From: a virus
Virus record (IMG/VR): IMGVR_UViG_3300049259_000402
Span: 1-49,714 of that record
Length of the DNA: 49,714 nt
Strand: one strand, 5' to 3'
Below are positions 7,272 to 15,412 of this stretch, one piece after another. Made by a program: the position numbers and the translations under genes. The notes beneath the pieces were generated by a model that saw nothing but the letters and a program-made list of their open reading frames with translations, did no database searches and was not told the origin of the DNA. How positions within the stretch are numbered: the stretch's first letter is position 1; the number at the start of each line of letters is the position of its first letter.

Positions 7272-8171
7272 TCAGAAGGCGGCGGACAGCGAGGCCGTCA
7301 GCACTGGGGTCATGGATGCCGAGACACCCTGGAACTGGCACGTGATCGATTGGCCGGGCGGCACCCGGAACCATTGACGGCTGGTGAGGAACCGGCCGTA
7401 GGACACGCCGTTCAACAAGACGCTGCGGTGGCGCGGATTCGTGTCGATGACGAGCGTGTCACCGGTCTGCAGCACGTTGGTGTAGGCCAGTTGTTGGGCC
7501 GGGCTGATCTGCGCGACGATCGGGTTGGTGAGGGTCGCACCGTCGGTCGGGCCGGAGATCGTGAACTTCGGCCACGCGTCGGCGACGCCGGGGTTGGTCA
7601 GTTGGATCAGCCCGGTGCTGGTTACGAGCCCGTAGTCGACACCGCCCGCGCCGGCCCCGGTGTAGTCGACGCCACCGGCGCCGGCCCCGGTGTAGTCGAC
7701 GCCGCCTGACGCGGCCGGCAGCCCGGTGCTCTGGGAGGGCAGCGCGAGATACCGATACGGGTCCGGCGCAATGAGCACCAGCTGCCATTCCAACCCCGTC
7801 GGCGACGTGCGATCCAATTGGCAGCCGTTGCCCAACTTCACCCGCGCGGTCAGGACACGCGAGTTCTCCTGCACCGACAACGTATCCAGGCCTCCGTACA
7901 GCAGGGAGGTGAACTGGTCGGCGGCCGCGTCCGGGGCCCCCGGGCTGGGTGCCTTGGCGTACCCGGGGATCGTGATGACCCGCTCGCCGCGTGTCGTGGG
8001 GGTGGAGTAGCTGCCGTCCTCGGTGGGGATGTCGATGTCCGATCCCCGCACCGGCAGCGGGTCGAACCAGCCCGTCGAGGACGGGCTGACCCACATCACC
8101 CCGTTGACGTCGACCACGTTGGCCGACCAGGCGCCGATCGTCCAGATCGGAGGCTGCAGCAGTGTCGTCAT
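7272..8171 (-). CDS. Distal tail protein (Dit-like)
   Basis: 299 aa, ATG at 8171, ATGA-coupled to the tape measure. Position directly after the tape measure and features such as 'DIPTEDGSYSTPTTRGERVITI', 'LEWQLVLIAPDPYRY', 'NPGVADAWPKFTISGP' and 'VIDTNPRHRSVLLNG' match the Siphoviridae distal-tail family that links the tube to the tip complex. Residues 156-180 contain a ten-residue unit GGVDYTGAGA repeated in tandem, encoded by a 30-bp DNA repeat. Confidence 0.82.
   Translation of the reverse strand: MTTLLQPPIWTIGAWSANVVDVNGVMWVSPSSTGWFDPLPVRGSDIDIPTEDGSYSTPTTRGERVITIPGYAKAPSPGAPDAAADQFTSLLYGGLDTLSVQENSRVLTARVKLGNGCQLDRTSPTGLEWQLVLIAPDPYRYLALPSQSTGLPAASGGVDYTGAGAGGVDYTGAGAGGVDYGLVTSTGLIQLTNPGVADAWPKFTISGPTDGATLTNPIVAQISPAQQLAYTNVLQTGDTLVIDTNPRHRSVLLNGVSYGRFLTSRQWFRVPPGQSITCQFQGVSASMTPVLTASLSAAF
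7632..7706 (-). repeat. In-frame 30-bp tandem repeat inside the Dit-like gene
   Basis: The unit encoding GGVDYTGAGA occurs twice and a further half-unit encodes GGVDYG, about 2.5 copies. Copies are nearly identical at the DNA level, so the array can vary in length by slippage without breaking the frame. It lies in the linker between the N- and C-terminal halves of the distal tail protein. Confidence 0.8.
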
Positions 8172-11100
8172 CGGCGTGTGTTCCGCAACTGCCAGGCGGT
8201 GCGGCTGGCGACGACCTCGGCGACGGTCATGACGTCCTCGTTGCGGGACACCGTGTTGTAGTTGTTGATCGTCGGTCCGGCCGCCGGGGCGTGGCCGCTG
8301 GTCTGGGGTGCCCCGTTGATGCCGCCGGCGGCGTAGGCCCGCACCAGCGCGTAACCCATGCGGCGGGCGGTTTCCAGCAAGATGCTCTGCGACCTCGATG
8401 ATGCGTTCACCGGAATGTAGGCCTCGTCGTCGATGACCCGGTCACCGATGATCCGCAGGGCGTTGGGCGGGACGATCTGGGCGTAGCCGCCGCGCATCGG
8501 GCGCATCCCGCCCGCCGCCCACGCCTCGACCAGCCCGCCGGCGGCCTGCGGGACCTGCACGCCGTGGGTGCTGACCGCGTTGATACGCACGGTGCCGCTA
8601 CTGGCGTTGATCCGGGCGATCAAGGTGTTCAGGGCGCCCTGCGCGGCGTCGATGTTGGCGCCGATCGCCACTTGCCCGTTGGGCAGGTGGATCACCTGGA
8701 ACCCGATGGCCTGCAACGCCGCGGCGGCGGCATCGGTGATGGAGTGGACGGTGACCGATTTCTGGTCCGGCGTGGCGTGGATCTTGTCGATGACGCCCTG
8801 GACTTCCTGCTGCACCTGCGGCGCCGTGCCCTGGGTGGTCACCAGCGTGGCGACCTGCGAGGGAATCAAGCCGTACTTGTCGGCCAACGTGTTCGCCGCG
8901 GTCGCGCTGATACCCATCGACTCGGCGATCGCGATGAACTGCTGCCGGGTCGCCGCGGTCGCTTCCTCGACCTTCTTGAAACTCTGCGGCAAGCTGTCGC
9001 CGGCCGCCTGGCTGACCTTGAACGTCTGGGTCGCGACATCGGCCATGTCGCCACTCAGGTCGTGCACAAAGGACTGGAGTTGCTGTCCTGCCTTGGTGCT
9101 GGTGTCGATCGAGCCGTTCAGCCCGACCAGTGACTGGCCGAGCTGGTCGATCGAGACACCGGCCTGCTGCGCGGAATCCTTGAGGGTCTGCTGGAAATCG
9201 CTGAACGCTCCGTTCAGGGTGGATTGCGCCGCGTCCAGATCGATCTGCCCGCCGTGTAGCAAATCCAGGGCACTCTTGAGGGCAGAGGTTTTGTCCGCCG
9301 CGGAGGACGTCGAATCGGCCAGCGTGTTCATCGACGTGATCAGCGAGGACGCCGTGGTGGTCGAGGTGCCCATGGCCTGCGCGGTCTGGTCGACCTGCCG
9401 CTGGGCCTCCGAAAGGTTGTCGTTCGCGCCGCCGATCGCGCCGCCCAAGGTGCTGAAATCAGTAGAGCCGCGTTGGACGTCGTCCAGCAGCTGGCCCAGC
9501 ATGGCCTCGGTTTCGGGGGATTGCTGCCCGACGTCGGCGATGGCGTTCTTGACCTTGCTCAGTGCCGCCTGGTTCCCGACGGCGACTTCGTTGAAATCGT
9601 TGAACGTCAGGCCTGCTTCGTGCAGGGCGCCGGACATCTGGTCGATGTTCGTCGAGTTGTGCAGCCATTCGCTCGACTGGTCCCGCAGCTGCCGGTTGAC
9701 CGAGGTCATGACATCCGCGTTGCCGGTTTGCGCGTCCAGCAACGCGCTCAGGGCGATGTGCTGCCGGTCGGCCGCGTCGGACACACCGTTCGAGGCGTCC
9801 TTTTGGGCCTGCTGCTGCCGGGTCTGCTCGGTGATCGCCCCGGTGGTTTTGTCCAGGGTGCCGGCGAGGTCGGATACGGCCTGCTTGTGCTCGGCCGCCG
9901 CCTTCGCGGCGGCCTCCTGGTTCGACGCGAGCAGCCCCAACCCGAGGGACGCGCCGGCCATGGCGATCCCGAACGGGCCGCCCAGCGCCGAGACCAGACC
10001 GCCAGCGGCGAGCTTCAAGCCGGTGCCGGCTGCGGCGGCGGTGCCGGCCAACCCGCCGAACCGTTGCGCGCCTTCGGAGGCGGTGGTGAAGCTGTCCTTC
10101 ATCGCCGACAGCGCCGGGGACCGCTCGACCAGTGTGCTGAGCGCGGCGGTGAACGTGCTGATCGGCTGTCCGGCCGCGGCCGCGCCGTCCCGGATCGCGA
10201 TGGTCTGGTCGCGGAAGCTGCGGGCCGCGGCGACTGCGGGCACCGTGCTGGTGTTGAACGCGTTGACCGCCGACCCGAGGTGACTGACCGACTGGCCGGT
10301 CGCCTCGGCCAGGGACCGCTGCACAGCCATCTCACCGGCGAACTGACGCACGGTGCTCGTCGCGGTGCTTACCACCGACGCTGCCGCGCGCACGGGCGCG
10401 GTCAGCCCGGACACCGCCCGACCGAACAGGCCGGTCTTCGCCGACCCGTCACCGGCCGCGGACCCGGTGCCGCTGAACGCGTTCTTCAGTGACCCGAGGA
10501 TCGACGGGCCGACCTTGAGCGCCACCAGGGCTACTGCCGCGGACTGGACCGGGCCGGGTAGTTCAGCGAACACGTGGACCGCTTCGGCGACCACGTCGGC
10601 GACCGGTTTCACCGCGCCGGCCGCGACCTTCGCCGCACCGCCCACAATGGTCAGGGCCGTCCCGGTGGCGCGCAGGGGGCCACCGGCCTTGTCGGCGCCC
10701 GCGATGACCTCACCGACCGCCACAGCGACCGGGTGCAGGTCGCGGGCGACGGTGGTGTAGGCCTGCCCGACCTGCCGGGTGTAGGACGCCACGATCGCGA
10801 CGCCCTCGATGGTGGCGTCCCGCAGCCCGGACACGATTGGCTTGACGAGCTGCTCGGCGCCGGTGGCGACCTCGGCGGCCTTGTCCCGCAGCGCGGCCGC
10901 GACCGCCGGCCCGTAGGTCTGGGCGGCCTTGATCCCGGTCTGCAGGACCTTGATCGTGGTGTTGCCGGCGCTGGCCAGCAGCCCGGTCGCCGACCGCGTG
11001 GCCCTTTCCAGAACGGGCGAGATCTGCTGGAACACCTCCAGCTGCACGGTTTGCAGCTGCGATTGGAAGCCCTGTACCGCGCCGCCCAGGCCCTTCATCT

Positions 11101-12076
11101 GGGCGGCCGCGACGTCCGCGGCGCCGCCGGAACGGCCCACTGCGGTGGACATCTTGGTCCAGTCCGCCGCGGTATCCTGCGCGGCGACGCCGGCCAGGCG
11201 CACCGCGTCGGTGCCGAACACGGTCGCGGTGGCCTGCGCGAACTGCTGCTGGGTCATGCGGGCCGACGCGTCGTGCAGCTGGCTCATCAGGCTCTGCAGC
11301 CCGACGAACTTCCCGGTCGCGTCGAACACCTTCAAACCGAGGTCCTGGATCGCAGCAGCCGCTGGCTTGGTCGGCGCGGCCAGCTGGGTGAGCGCGGTCT
11401 TGAGCAGCGTGCCGGCGTCGGAGCCCTTGATGCCGGCGTTGGCCAGCAAACCCAGCGCGGTCGAGGTGTCCTCGATGGACACCCCGAACTGGTGGGCCAC
11501 GGCACCGACCTGGGACAGGGCCTGGGCGAAGTCGGTGATGTCGCCTGAGGACTGGTTCGCGGTGTTGGCCAGCACATCCGCGACGTGGCCGGCCGAGCTG
11601 GCCGACAAGCCGAAGGAATTGAGGGCGTTGGCCTGGATCTCGGCGGCCTGTGCGCCGGAGATCTGCGCGGCCGCCGCGAGCTGCAGGGTGCCCTTCGCAG
11701 CCTGCATGGCCTGGTCGACACTCAGGCCGCCCTTGGCCAGTTCCAGCATGGCCTGCGCCGCGTCGGCCGCCGAGGTCGCTGGCAGGGACAGGTCGTTGCC
11801 CAGCGCCACCGCGCGGGCCGATACCGCGGCCATCTGCTCGCCGGTGGCGCCGGAGACGGCCTGGATCTGGTTGAGGTTGTTCTGGTAGTCGATGCCCAGG
11901 GTGATGGCTTGCTTCAGGCCGACCGCGGCGATACCGACGCCGGCGGCGATCGCGCCACCGATCGCCAGGCCGGCCTTGCTGATGCCCGACGTGCTGGCCC
12001 GTAGTCCCGCGGTGACCTTGCCTTCGAACCCGGTGAGGTCCGGATTGATCAGGATGTCGATTTTCCCACCGGGCAT
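8168..12076 (-). CDS. Tail tape measure protein
   Basis: 1302 aa from the ATG at 12076; an in-frame GTG at 12082 overlaps the ribosome site GGGAGGT, so the ATG is preferred. The N-terminal 400 residues are of TP901-type tape-measure style ('YQNNLNQIQAVSGATGEQ', 'QAMLELAKGGLSVDQAM', 'NALNSFGLSASSAGHVAD'). There are hydrophobic stretches near residues 36-55 and 700-720, long Ala/Gln-rich helices, and a C-terminal region with 'GAPQTSGHAPAAGPTINNYNT'. It sets tail length, roughly 195 nm at 0.15 nm per residue. It follows the tail chaperones and precedes Dit, the canonical order. Confidence 0.95.
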   Translation of the reverse strand: MPGGKIDILINPDLTGFEGKVTAGLRASTSGISKAGLAIGGAIAAGVGIAAVGLKQAITLGIDYQNNLNQIQAVSGATGEQMAAVSARAVALGNDLSLPATSAADAAQAMLELAKGGLSVDQAMQAAKGTLQLAAAAQISGAQAAEIQANALNSFGLSASSAGHVADVLANTANQSSGDITDFAQALSQVGAVAHQFGVSIEDTSTALGLLANAGIKGSDAGTLLKTALTQLAAPTKPAAAAIQDLGLKVFDATGKFVGLQSLMSQLHDASARMTQQQFAQATATVFGTDAVRLAGVAAQDTAADWTKMSTAVGRSGGAADVAAAQMKGLGGAVQGFQSQLQTVQLEVFQQISPVLERATRSATGLLASAGNTTIKVLQTGIKAAQTYGPAVAAALRDKAAEVATGAEQLVKPIVSGLRDATIEGVAIVASYTRQVGQAYTTVARDLHPVAVAVGEVIAGADKAGGPLRATGTALTIVGGAAKVAAGAVKPVADVVAEAVHVFAELPGPVQSAAVALVALKVGPSILGSLKNAFSGTGSAAGDGSAKTGLFGRAVSGLTAPVRAAASVVSTATSTVRQFAGEMAVQRSLAEATGQSVSHLGSAVNAFNTSTVPAVAAARSFRDQTIAIRDGAAAAGQPISTFTAALSTLVERSPALSAMKDSFTTASEGAQRFGGLAGTAAAAGTGLKLAAGGLVSALGGPFGIAMAGASLGLGLLASNQEAAAKAAAEHKQAVSDLAGTLDKTTGAITEQTRQQQAQKDASNGVSDAADRQHIALSALLDAQTGNADVMTSVNRQLRDQSSEWLHNSTNIDQMSGALHEAGLTFNDFNEVAVGNQAALSKVKNAIADVGQQSPETEAMLGQLLDDVQRGSTDFSTLGGAIGGANDNLSEAQRQVDQTAQAMGTSTTTASSLITSMNTLADSTSSAADKTSALKSALDLLHGGQIDLDAAQSTLNGAFSDFQQTLKDSAQQAGVSIDQLGQSLVGLNGSIDTSTKAGQQLQSFVHDLSGDMADVATQTFKVSQAAGDSLPQSFKKVEEATAATRQQFIAIAESMGISATAANTLADKYGLIPSQVATLVTTQGTAPQVQQEVQGVIDKIHATPDQKSVTVHSITDAAAAALQAIGFQVIHLPNGQVAIGANIDAAQGALNTLIARINASSGTVRINAVSTHGVQVPQAAGGLVEAWAAGGMRPMRGGYAQIVPPNALRIIGDRVIDDEAYIPVNASSRSQSILLETARRMGYALVRAYAAGGINGAPQTSGHAPAAGPTINNYNTVSRNEDVMTVAEVVASRTAWQLRNTRR

Positions 12077-12100
12077 GCTCACCTCCCAGCAGGTGTCAGG

Positions 12101-12930
12101 TCAGATCACGCCGACGACGGTTTTCCAGTCGTCGAGCGAGGCGGGTTGGTCGGGCAGGCTGTGTCGTGTCACCGCGGCGGTGTAGTCGGCGATGCGCTGC
12201 TGCGCCAGCAGCGGTGGCCGGTGCGCGATCGGCGGGATCAGCGGATGCCGGGGCGGGGTGATCCCGGCCCGTTTCCGGGCGGCGCGTTCCCGGGCGGCGT
12301 CGCGGTCGTTCGGGTCGATGATGCGGTCGGCCCAGGACAGTTCCAGGGCGTAGGCCTGCTGTTCCAGCAGTAGCGCCGTGTTCTCCTCGTGCGGGCCCCA
12401 GTGGTCGCGCAGGCCGTTGACCAGCGCCAGGAAATCGGCGACCGGGTAACGGAAGAAGGCCTCACGCAGATCGAGGTGGTAGGTGCGGCGGAAGGCGGCG
12501 AGTGTGGCGTCCCAGCGGGGACCGAGGATGTCGATCAGGACGCCGAGTCTTCCCCCGCCGCGTCCTCCCAGTCATCGTCCAGCACGATCCCCACGAAACA
12601 GCCGCTGGCGTTGAGGAAACCGCGCATCGCGGCCCGCAAATGCCGTTTGGGCAGCCCGTCGAGCACTGTATCCAGCCGTTCAGCGTCTTCACCGATCAGC
12701 AGTCGCAGGCCGTTGAGGAAGTTCTCGGCGCTGGAGTTCCCGGCGACCAAGTCCTGGTACTGCACGACCTCGGCGGCGGTGAGGTCGGTGCGCACCGAGT
12801 AGGTGTATCCGGCGAGCTTGACCTTCGCCGGCTTCAGCTGCCGTTGCGCCAGCAGCGCGTCCAGGTCGAGCAGGTTCTGGTCGGCCAGGTCCGGTTCGGA
12901 CCGTTGGGTGTTCGTGTGGGCGCCTGACAT
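12101..12930 (-). CDS. Tail assembly chaperone, long frameshifted form (gpGT-like)
   Basis: The first frame (12535-12930) is joined to a second frame ending with the TGA at 12101-12103. The downstream part, about 149 codons beginning 'RLGVLIDILGPRWDATLAAF' and ending 'DDWKTVVGVI', is open in the -1 frame relative to the first. I see no ATG or GTG that could start it near its beginning. A G5AA run (GGGGGAA, 12550-12556) lies 13 bases before the first-frame stop, where zero-frame codons are GGG GAA. In siphophages a -1 shift here makes the fused chaperone that loads the tape measure. The downstream frame carries 'FRRTYHLDLREAFFRYPVAD' and 'LRDHWGPHEENTALLLEQQ', matching the T-like half. Confidence 0.8.
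12535..12930 (-). CDS. Tail assembly chaperone, short form (gpG-like)
   Basis: 131 aa, ATG at 12930 (MSGAHTNTQ). The alternative ATG ten codons upstream (12960) lies inside the end of the major tail gene. Sequence such as 'LKPAKVKLAGYTYSVRTD', 'AEVVQYQDLVAGNSSAENF' and 'GLRLLIGEDAERLDTVLDGL' fits the first tail-assembly chaperone of actinobacterial siphophages. It lies between major tail protein and tape measure. It ends in an acidic tail (DDDWEDAAGEDSAS), inside which the -1 frameshift would occur. Confidence 0.85.
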   Translation of the reverse strand: MSGAHTNTQRSEPDLADQNLLDLDALLAQRQLKPAKVKLAGYTYSVRTDLTAAEVVQYQDLVAGNSSAENFLNGLRLLIGEDAERLDTVLDGLPKRHLRAAMRGFLNASGCFVGIVLDDDWEDAAGEDSAS

Positions 12931-12941
12931 TGGTCGGTCTC

Positions 12942-13523
12942 CTAGGCGAGCGGGTTCCACGAGGTGAATGGCCGGATAGCTTTGTCACCGTTGATCGGCG
13001 CCAGCGGTTTGAATTCCATATCCCAGCCGGCGATATCCGAGTCGTCCATCGTCTGGGGTGGCGGGGTAGCCAGCGTGGCACGCTCGAGGAAGAACGCCTC
13101 CCATTTCCCGCCGGACTGCACCCGGATCAGCAGCCCGAACTCCTCGTCCGGGCCCATGTTCCACTCGTACACACCGGTGGCGTACGTCGAGATCGTCCCG
13201 CCGGTGAGGATGGTCAGCACCGTCGCCTTGCTGTAGTCGGTGGGGCGGCACGCGATGACCGCGGTGGCGGGTTTCTTATCCGTGGCGTAGGGCGCACCGG
13301 ACTTGTCGTTCCACACGTCGAAGTCCTTGACCGCCTGGCTCGGGGTGACCTTGAAACCCGCCTCGATACCACCGAAGGCGTCCATGTTGGTCAGGACACT
13401 CGCGACGGTCACCTGCGGCTGGCTCGCGAACGGGTTCAGCGGCGGCGCACAGCCGGACGGGCACCGGAACGCGTCACCGTCCAGCCAGAGGGCGGCCGCG
13501 CCCGAATTGACGAAGTTGGACAT
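12942..13523 (-). CDS. Major tail (tube) protein
   Basis: 193 aa, ATG at 13523 with a strong ribosome site (CCAGCAGGAGGATGC). Position before the frameshifted chaperones and motifs 'SNFVNSGAAALWLDGDAFRC', 'NMDAFGGIEAGFKVTPS' and 'LIRVQSGGKWEAFFLERATL' fit the tail-tube subunit that stacks around the tape measure. The closing 'GWDMEFKPLAPINGDKAI' is also typical. It is preceded by a 97-base noncoding gap with a hairpin, unusual in this tightly packed operon. Confidence 0.88.
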   Translation of the reverse strand: MSNFVNSGAAALWLDGDAFRCPSGCAPPLNPFASQPQVTVASVLTNMDAFGGIEAGFKVTPSQAVKDFDVWNDKSGAPYATDKKPATAVIACRPTDYSKATVLTILTGGTISTYATGVYEWNMGPDEEFGLLIRVQSGGKWEAFFLERATLATPPPQTMDDSDIAGWDMEFKPLAPINGDKAIRPFTSWNPLA

Positions 13524-13553
13524 GCATCCTCCTGCTGGAGTGGTGAAATTTCC

Positions 13554-13601
13554 TGGGCGCCAGTGGACAGAGCCGGGCCCGGGCCGCCGGTCAGGCGCCC
13601 A
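13554..13601 (-). promoter_or_regulatory. Inverted repeat upstream of the major tail gene
   Basis: In the 97-base gap between the tail terminator and the major tail gene, TGGGCGCC (13554-13561) pairs with GGCGCCCA (13594-13601). The loop contains a further self-complementary GCCGGGCCCGGG core. It could be an attenuator, an RNA-processing site or part of a late promoter that raises tail-tube output. No T run follows the stem. Confidence 0.4.
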
Positions 13602-13620
13602 CCGTGCGGCGACCCGGGGT

Positions 13621-14067
13621 CTACTCGACGATCGTGGTCATCTCGATCTCGATGGAGCAGCCGTACATCGGTGCTTCCGGGCCGCGGGACGTGTCGACCT
13701 CCTCGGTCGGGCCCTGCGTCACGATGGGGCTGTAGAAGGCGTTCTCGTAGGTCTGCTGGTGGCGTTCCAGCGGCGCCAGCACTGCCGCCGCGGTCGACGC
13801 GATCCGCCACGCCACCAGGAACGGGTCCTGGTCGGTGCCGGCAAACGCGGGCGGGCACCATGCGGTCACCCGCACCGTGGGCCGCCACGTCCCCCGCGAG
13901 GAGTTGATCGGCGGGTTGATCAGCGTGCGGACCGTGACATATGGCGTGGTGACGTCGCTGGGTGTGCGGCCGGCGACGCGACCCGAGCAGGTGTCGGTGA
14001 ACGTGGTGTCCGCGGACAGCACGGCGATGACGGCGCCGGACATCCACGGCAGGATCGGCGCGGTCAC
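13621..14067 (-). CDS. Tail terminator / tail completion protein
   Basis: 148 aa, GTG start at 14067 overlapping the upstream stop (GTGA). Small alpha/beta protein with 'MSGAVIAVLSADTTFTDTC', 'VTTPYVTVRTLINPPINSSR' and 'WRIASTAAAVLAPLERHQQTY', followed by 'EEVDTSRGPEAPMYGCSIEI'. Such proteins sit between the head-tail connectors and the tail tube protein in this phage type and cap the tail so that it can join the head. The assignment rests mainly on gene order. Confidence 0.7.
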   Translation of the reverse strand: MTAPILPWMSGAVIAVLSADTTFTDTCSGRVAGRTPSDVTTPYVTVRTLINPPINSSRGTWRPTVRVTAWCPPAFAGTDQDPFLVAWRIASTAAAVLAPLERHQQTYENAFYSPIVTQGPTEEVDTSRGPEAPMYGCSIEIEMTTIVE

Positions 14068-14462
14068 CGCACGACCTGCCGCCGCGGGTGCGACGGCCGG
14101 GACGATCCGTGCCGCGCGACATGGCTGCCGACACCCGCACGGCCGCCGCCGCGTGGTTTGACACCGGAGTAGCGGCCGAACTGCGCCGCCGCTGATGTCA
14201 GGGTGGCGTGCGCCGGCGTGTGGCTGGTGCCGTATTCCTTGTACCCGGCGGTCGGGTCGTTGTCGACGACCTCGACCTGGGTGCCGTCGACCTGGACACC
14301 GATACCGGCCTGGAACCGGCCGGTGAGCACCGGTGCGGCCGCCCGGGCGATCGCACCGATCTCGTGCGCGATCTGCGCCCGGTCCTCGATGGACAGTTGC
14401 CTGGCCTGCGCGACGCATTCCGCGCCGTACACGGTGATCGTGATCGCGGTGACGGTGGGCAT
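14064..14462 (-). CDS. HK97 gp10-like head-tail / neck protein
   Basis: 132 aa, ATG at 14462. Motifs typical of the HK97 gp10-like family are present: 'AIARAAAPVLTGRFQAGIGV', then 'AGYKEYGTSHTPAHATL', equivalent to the usual 'aYa.yvEfGT..hpa.PFl' block. The C-terminus is Arg/Gly-rich. It acts in joining capsid and tail, and lies between the stopper-like and tail-terminator genes. Confidence 0.8.
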   Translation of the reverse strand: MPTVTAITITVYGAECVAQARQLSIEDRAQIAHEIGAIARAAAPVLTGRFQAGIGVQVDGTQVEVVDNDPTAGYKEYGTSHTPAHATLTSAAAQFGRYSGVKPRGGGRAGVGSHVARHGSSRPSHPRRQVVR

Positions 14463-14464
14463 GC

Positions 14465-14824
14465 TCAGCTCCGTTGCAGGTCGGAGATCAGGCGCAGCGA
14501 CGCCGCGACGAACTGGGGGTGTCGGTGCGGCCGGGAGACCGGCTTGCCCATCACCACGTAGTCCAGGCCGGCCTCGTCGGTCACCTCGGAGGTCGGCTTG
14601 ATCGGGGTGCCGGCCGGCAGCAGCAGATCGAACATCGACACAGTCGTGCTCTGGGTAGCCGTGACCTCGAACTGGCTACGCAGTTCCGTCACCGGCCGCG
14701 CCGCCAGATACGCCCGGCTGAGCAGCACCGTCGGTGTCCCCGGCAGCTCGTTGTGGGTCACCGGGTCCTGCCTCGGCGGTCCCGGCGTCGTAATGGTCAC
14801 CTTGTGCGGGAAGTTCGGCGCCAT
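14465..14824 (-). CDS. Head-tail adaptor / stopper protein
   Basis: 119 aa, ATG at 14824 with ribosome site GGAGGTGTCCG. The beta-rich pattern 'FPHKVTITTPGPPRQDPVTH', 'PTVLLSRAYLAARPVTELRS' and 'LDYVVMGKPVSRPHRHPQF' is that of small phage head-closure proteins. It lies between a gp15-like connector and a gp10-like protein. The first 149 bases also encode the end of the preceding gene in another frame. Confidence 0.75.
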   Translation of the reverse strand: MAPNFPHKVTITTPGPPRQDPVTHNELPGTPTVLLSRAYLAARPVTELRSQFEVTATQSTTVSMFDLLLPAGTPIKPTSEVTDEAGLDYVVMGKPVSRPHRHPQFVAASLRLISDLQRS

Positions 14825-15029
14825 CGGACACCTCCGCATCGGTCCACGGACTGGGATCACCGGGCGGTGCCGGTTCGTCGGCCGGCTCGGACTGATCGGA
14901 CTGTCCGGTCTGGACCTGGTTGGGCTGCTGGTCGAGGTGGTTGGCCAGCACACCGAACGGGCTGCCCCAGTGCTCGGTGCCATCCGGCATCACCACGTGC
15001 ACCACGGTGTCGGTCTGTGCCTCGTCCAT
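14676..15029 (-). CDS. Small acidic protein of the connector cluster, unknown
   Basis: 117 aa, ATG at 15029 preceded by a strong ribosome site (GGGAGGAGACAC). Residues 1-35 look structured ('DTVVHVVMPDGTEHWGSPFG'); the rest is Asp/Gln/Gly-rich and probably disordered. The stop lies 149 bases inside the head-tail adaptor gene, a far longer overlap than the usual 4 bases. The low-complexity tail may be an accident of the missing stop. No function recognised. Confidence 0.6.
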   Translation of the reverse strand: MDEAQTDTVVHVVMPDGTEHWGSPFGVLANHLDQQPNQVQTGQSDQSEPADEPAPPGDPSPWTDAEVSDGAELPAQGDHYDAGTAEAGPGDPQRAAGDTDGAAQPGVSGGAAGDGTA

Positions 15030-15412
15030 GTGTCTCCTCCCGGGATGATGGAGAACGCCCGCTTCGGTGGCACACCGGACAGCAGGTCGATCTCGTCGTC
15101 GGTCATGGCCAGCCCGGCCGCCGCCGCGCGGGCCAGCTGGTAGGCGTATTCCGGGTAGGTCTCGCTGACCACGGCGGCGCCGCCGTGGTCGACGGCTTCC
15201 ACGACCCGGATGAGGATCTGGCAGGTGACCGCCAGGGCGAGGTCTGAGTCGACCTCGCCGCTGGCGATCCGTTCGTCCAGACCTGGGGACTTCGTCCGCA
15301 CCAGCGCCGACACGTCCTGCAGCAGCAGCGTGATCTGCTGGGTCTGGCCGGTGTCGAACTCGGTGTTCAGGCGGCCCGCCACGTCGGCCGGGGTGGCGAA
15401 CGGGACACCCAT
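14990..15412 (-). CDS. Head-tail connector, phage Gp15/Gp19/Gp42-like
   Basis: 140 aa, ATG at 15412, overlapping the upstream stop (ATGA). 'PFATPADVAGRLNTEFD', 'ITLLLQDVSALVRTKSPGLDE', 'LALAVTCQILIRVVEAV' and 'MTDDEIDLLSGVPPKRAFSI' follow the helical adaptor family that binds under the portal. The C-terminal twelve residues read through the ribosome site of the next gene, giving a 40-base overlap. Confidence 0.82.
   Translation of the reverse strand: MGVPFATPADVAGRLNTEFDTGQTQQITLLLQDVSALVRTKSPGLDERIASGEVDSDLALAVTCQILIRVVEAVDHGGAAVVSETYPEYAYQLARAAAAGLAMTDDEIDLLSGVPPKRAFSIIPGGDTWTRHRPTPWCTW

Noticed and set aside
7632-7706. Tandem repeats as a CRISPR array
   Set aside because: The repeats are directly adjacent without spacers and stay in frame inside a tail gene. 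No cas genes are present, and no CRISPR-like array is seen elsewhere.
1-12930. Diversity-generating retroelement acting on the tail-fibre genes
   Set aside because: No reverse transcriptase and no template/variable repeat pair with adenine-directed differences could be found in the window.
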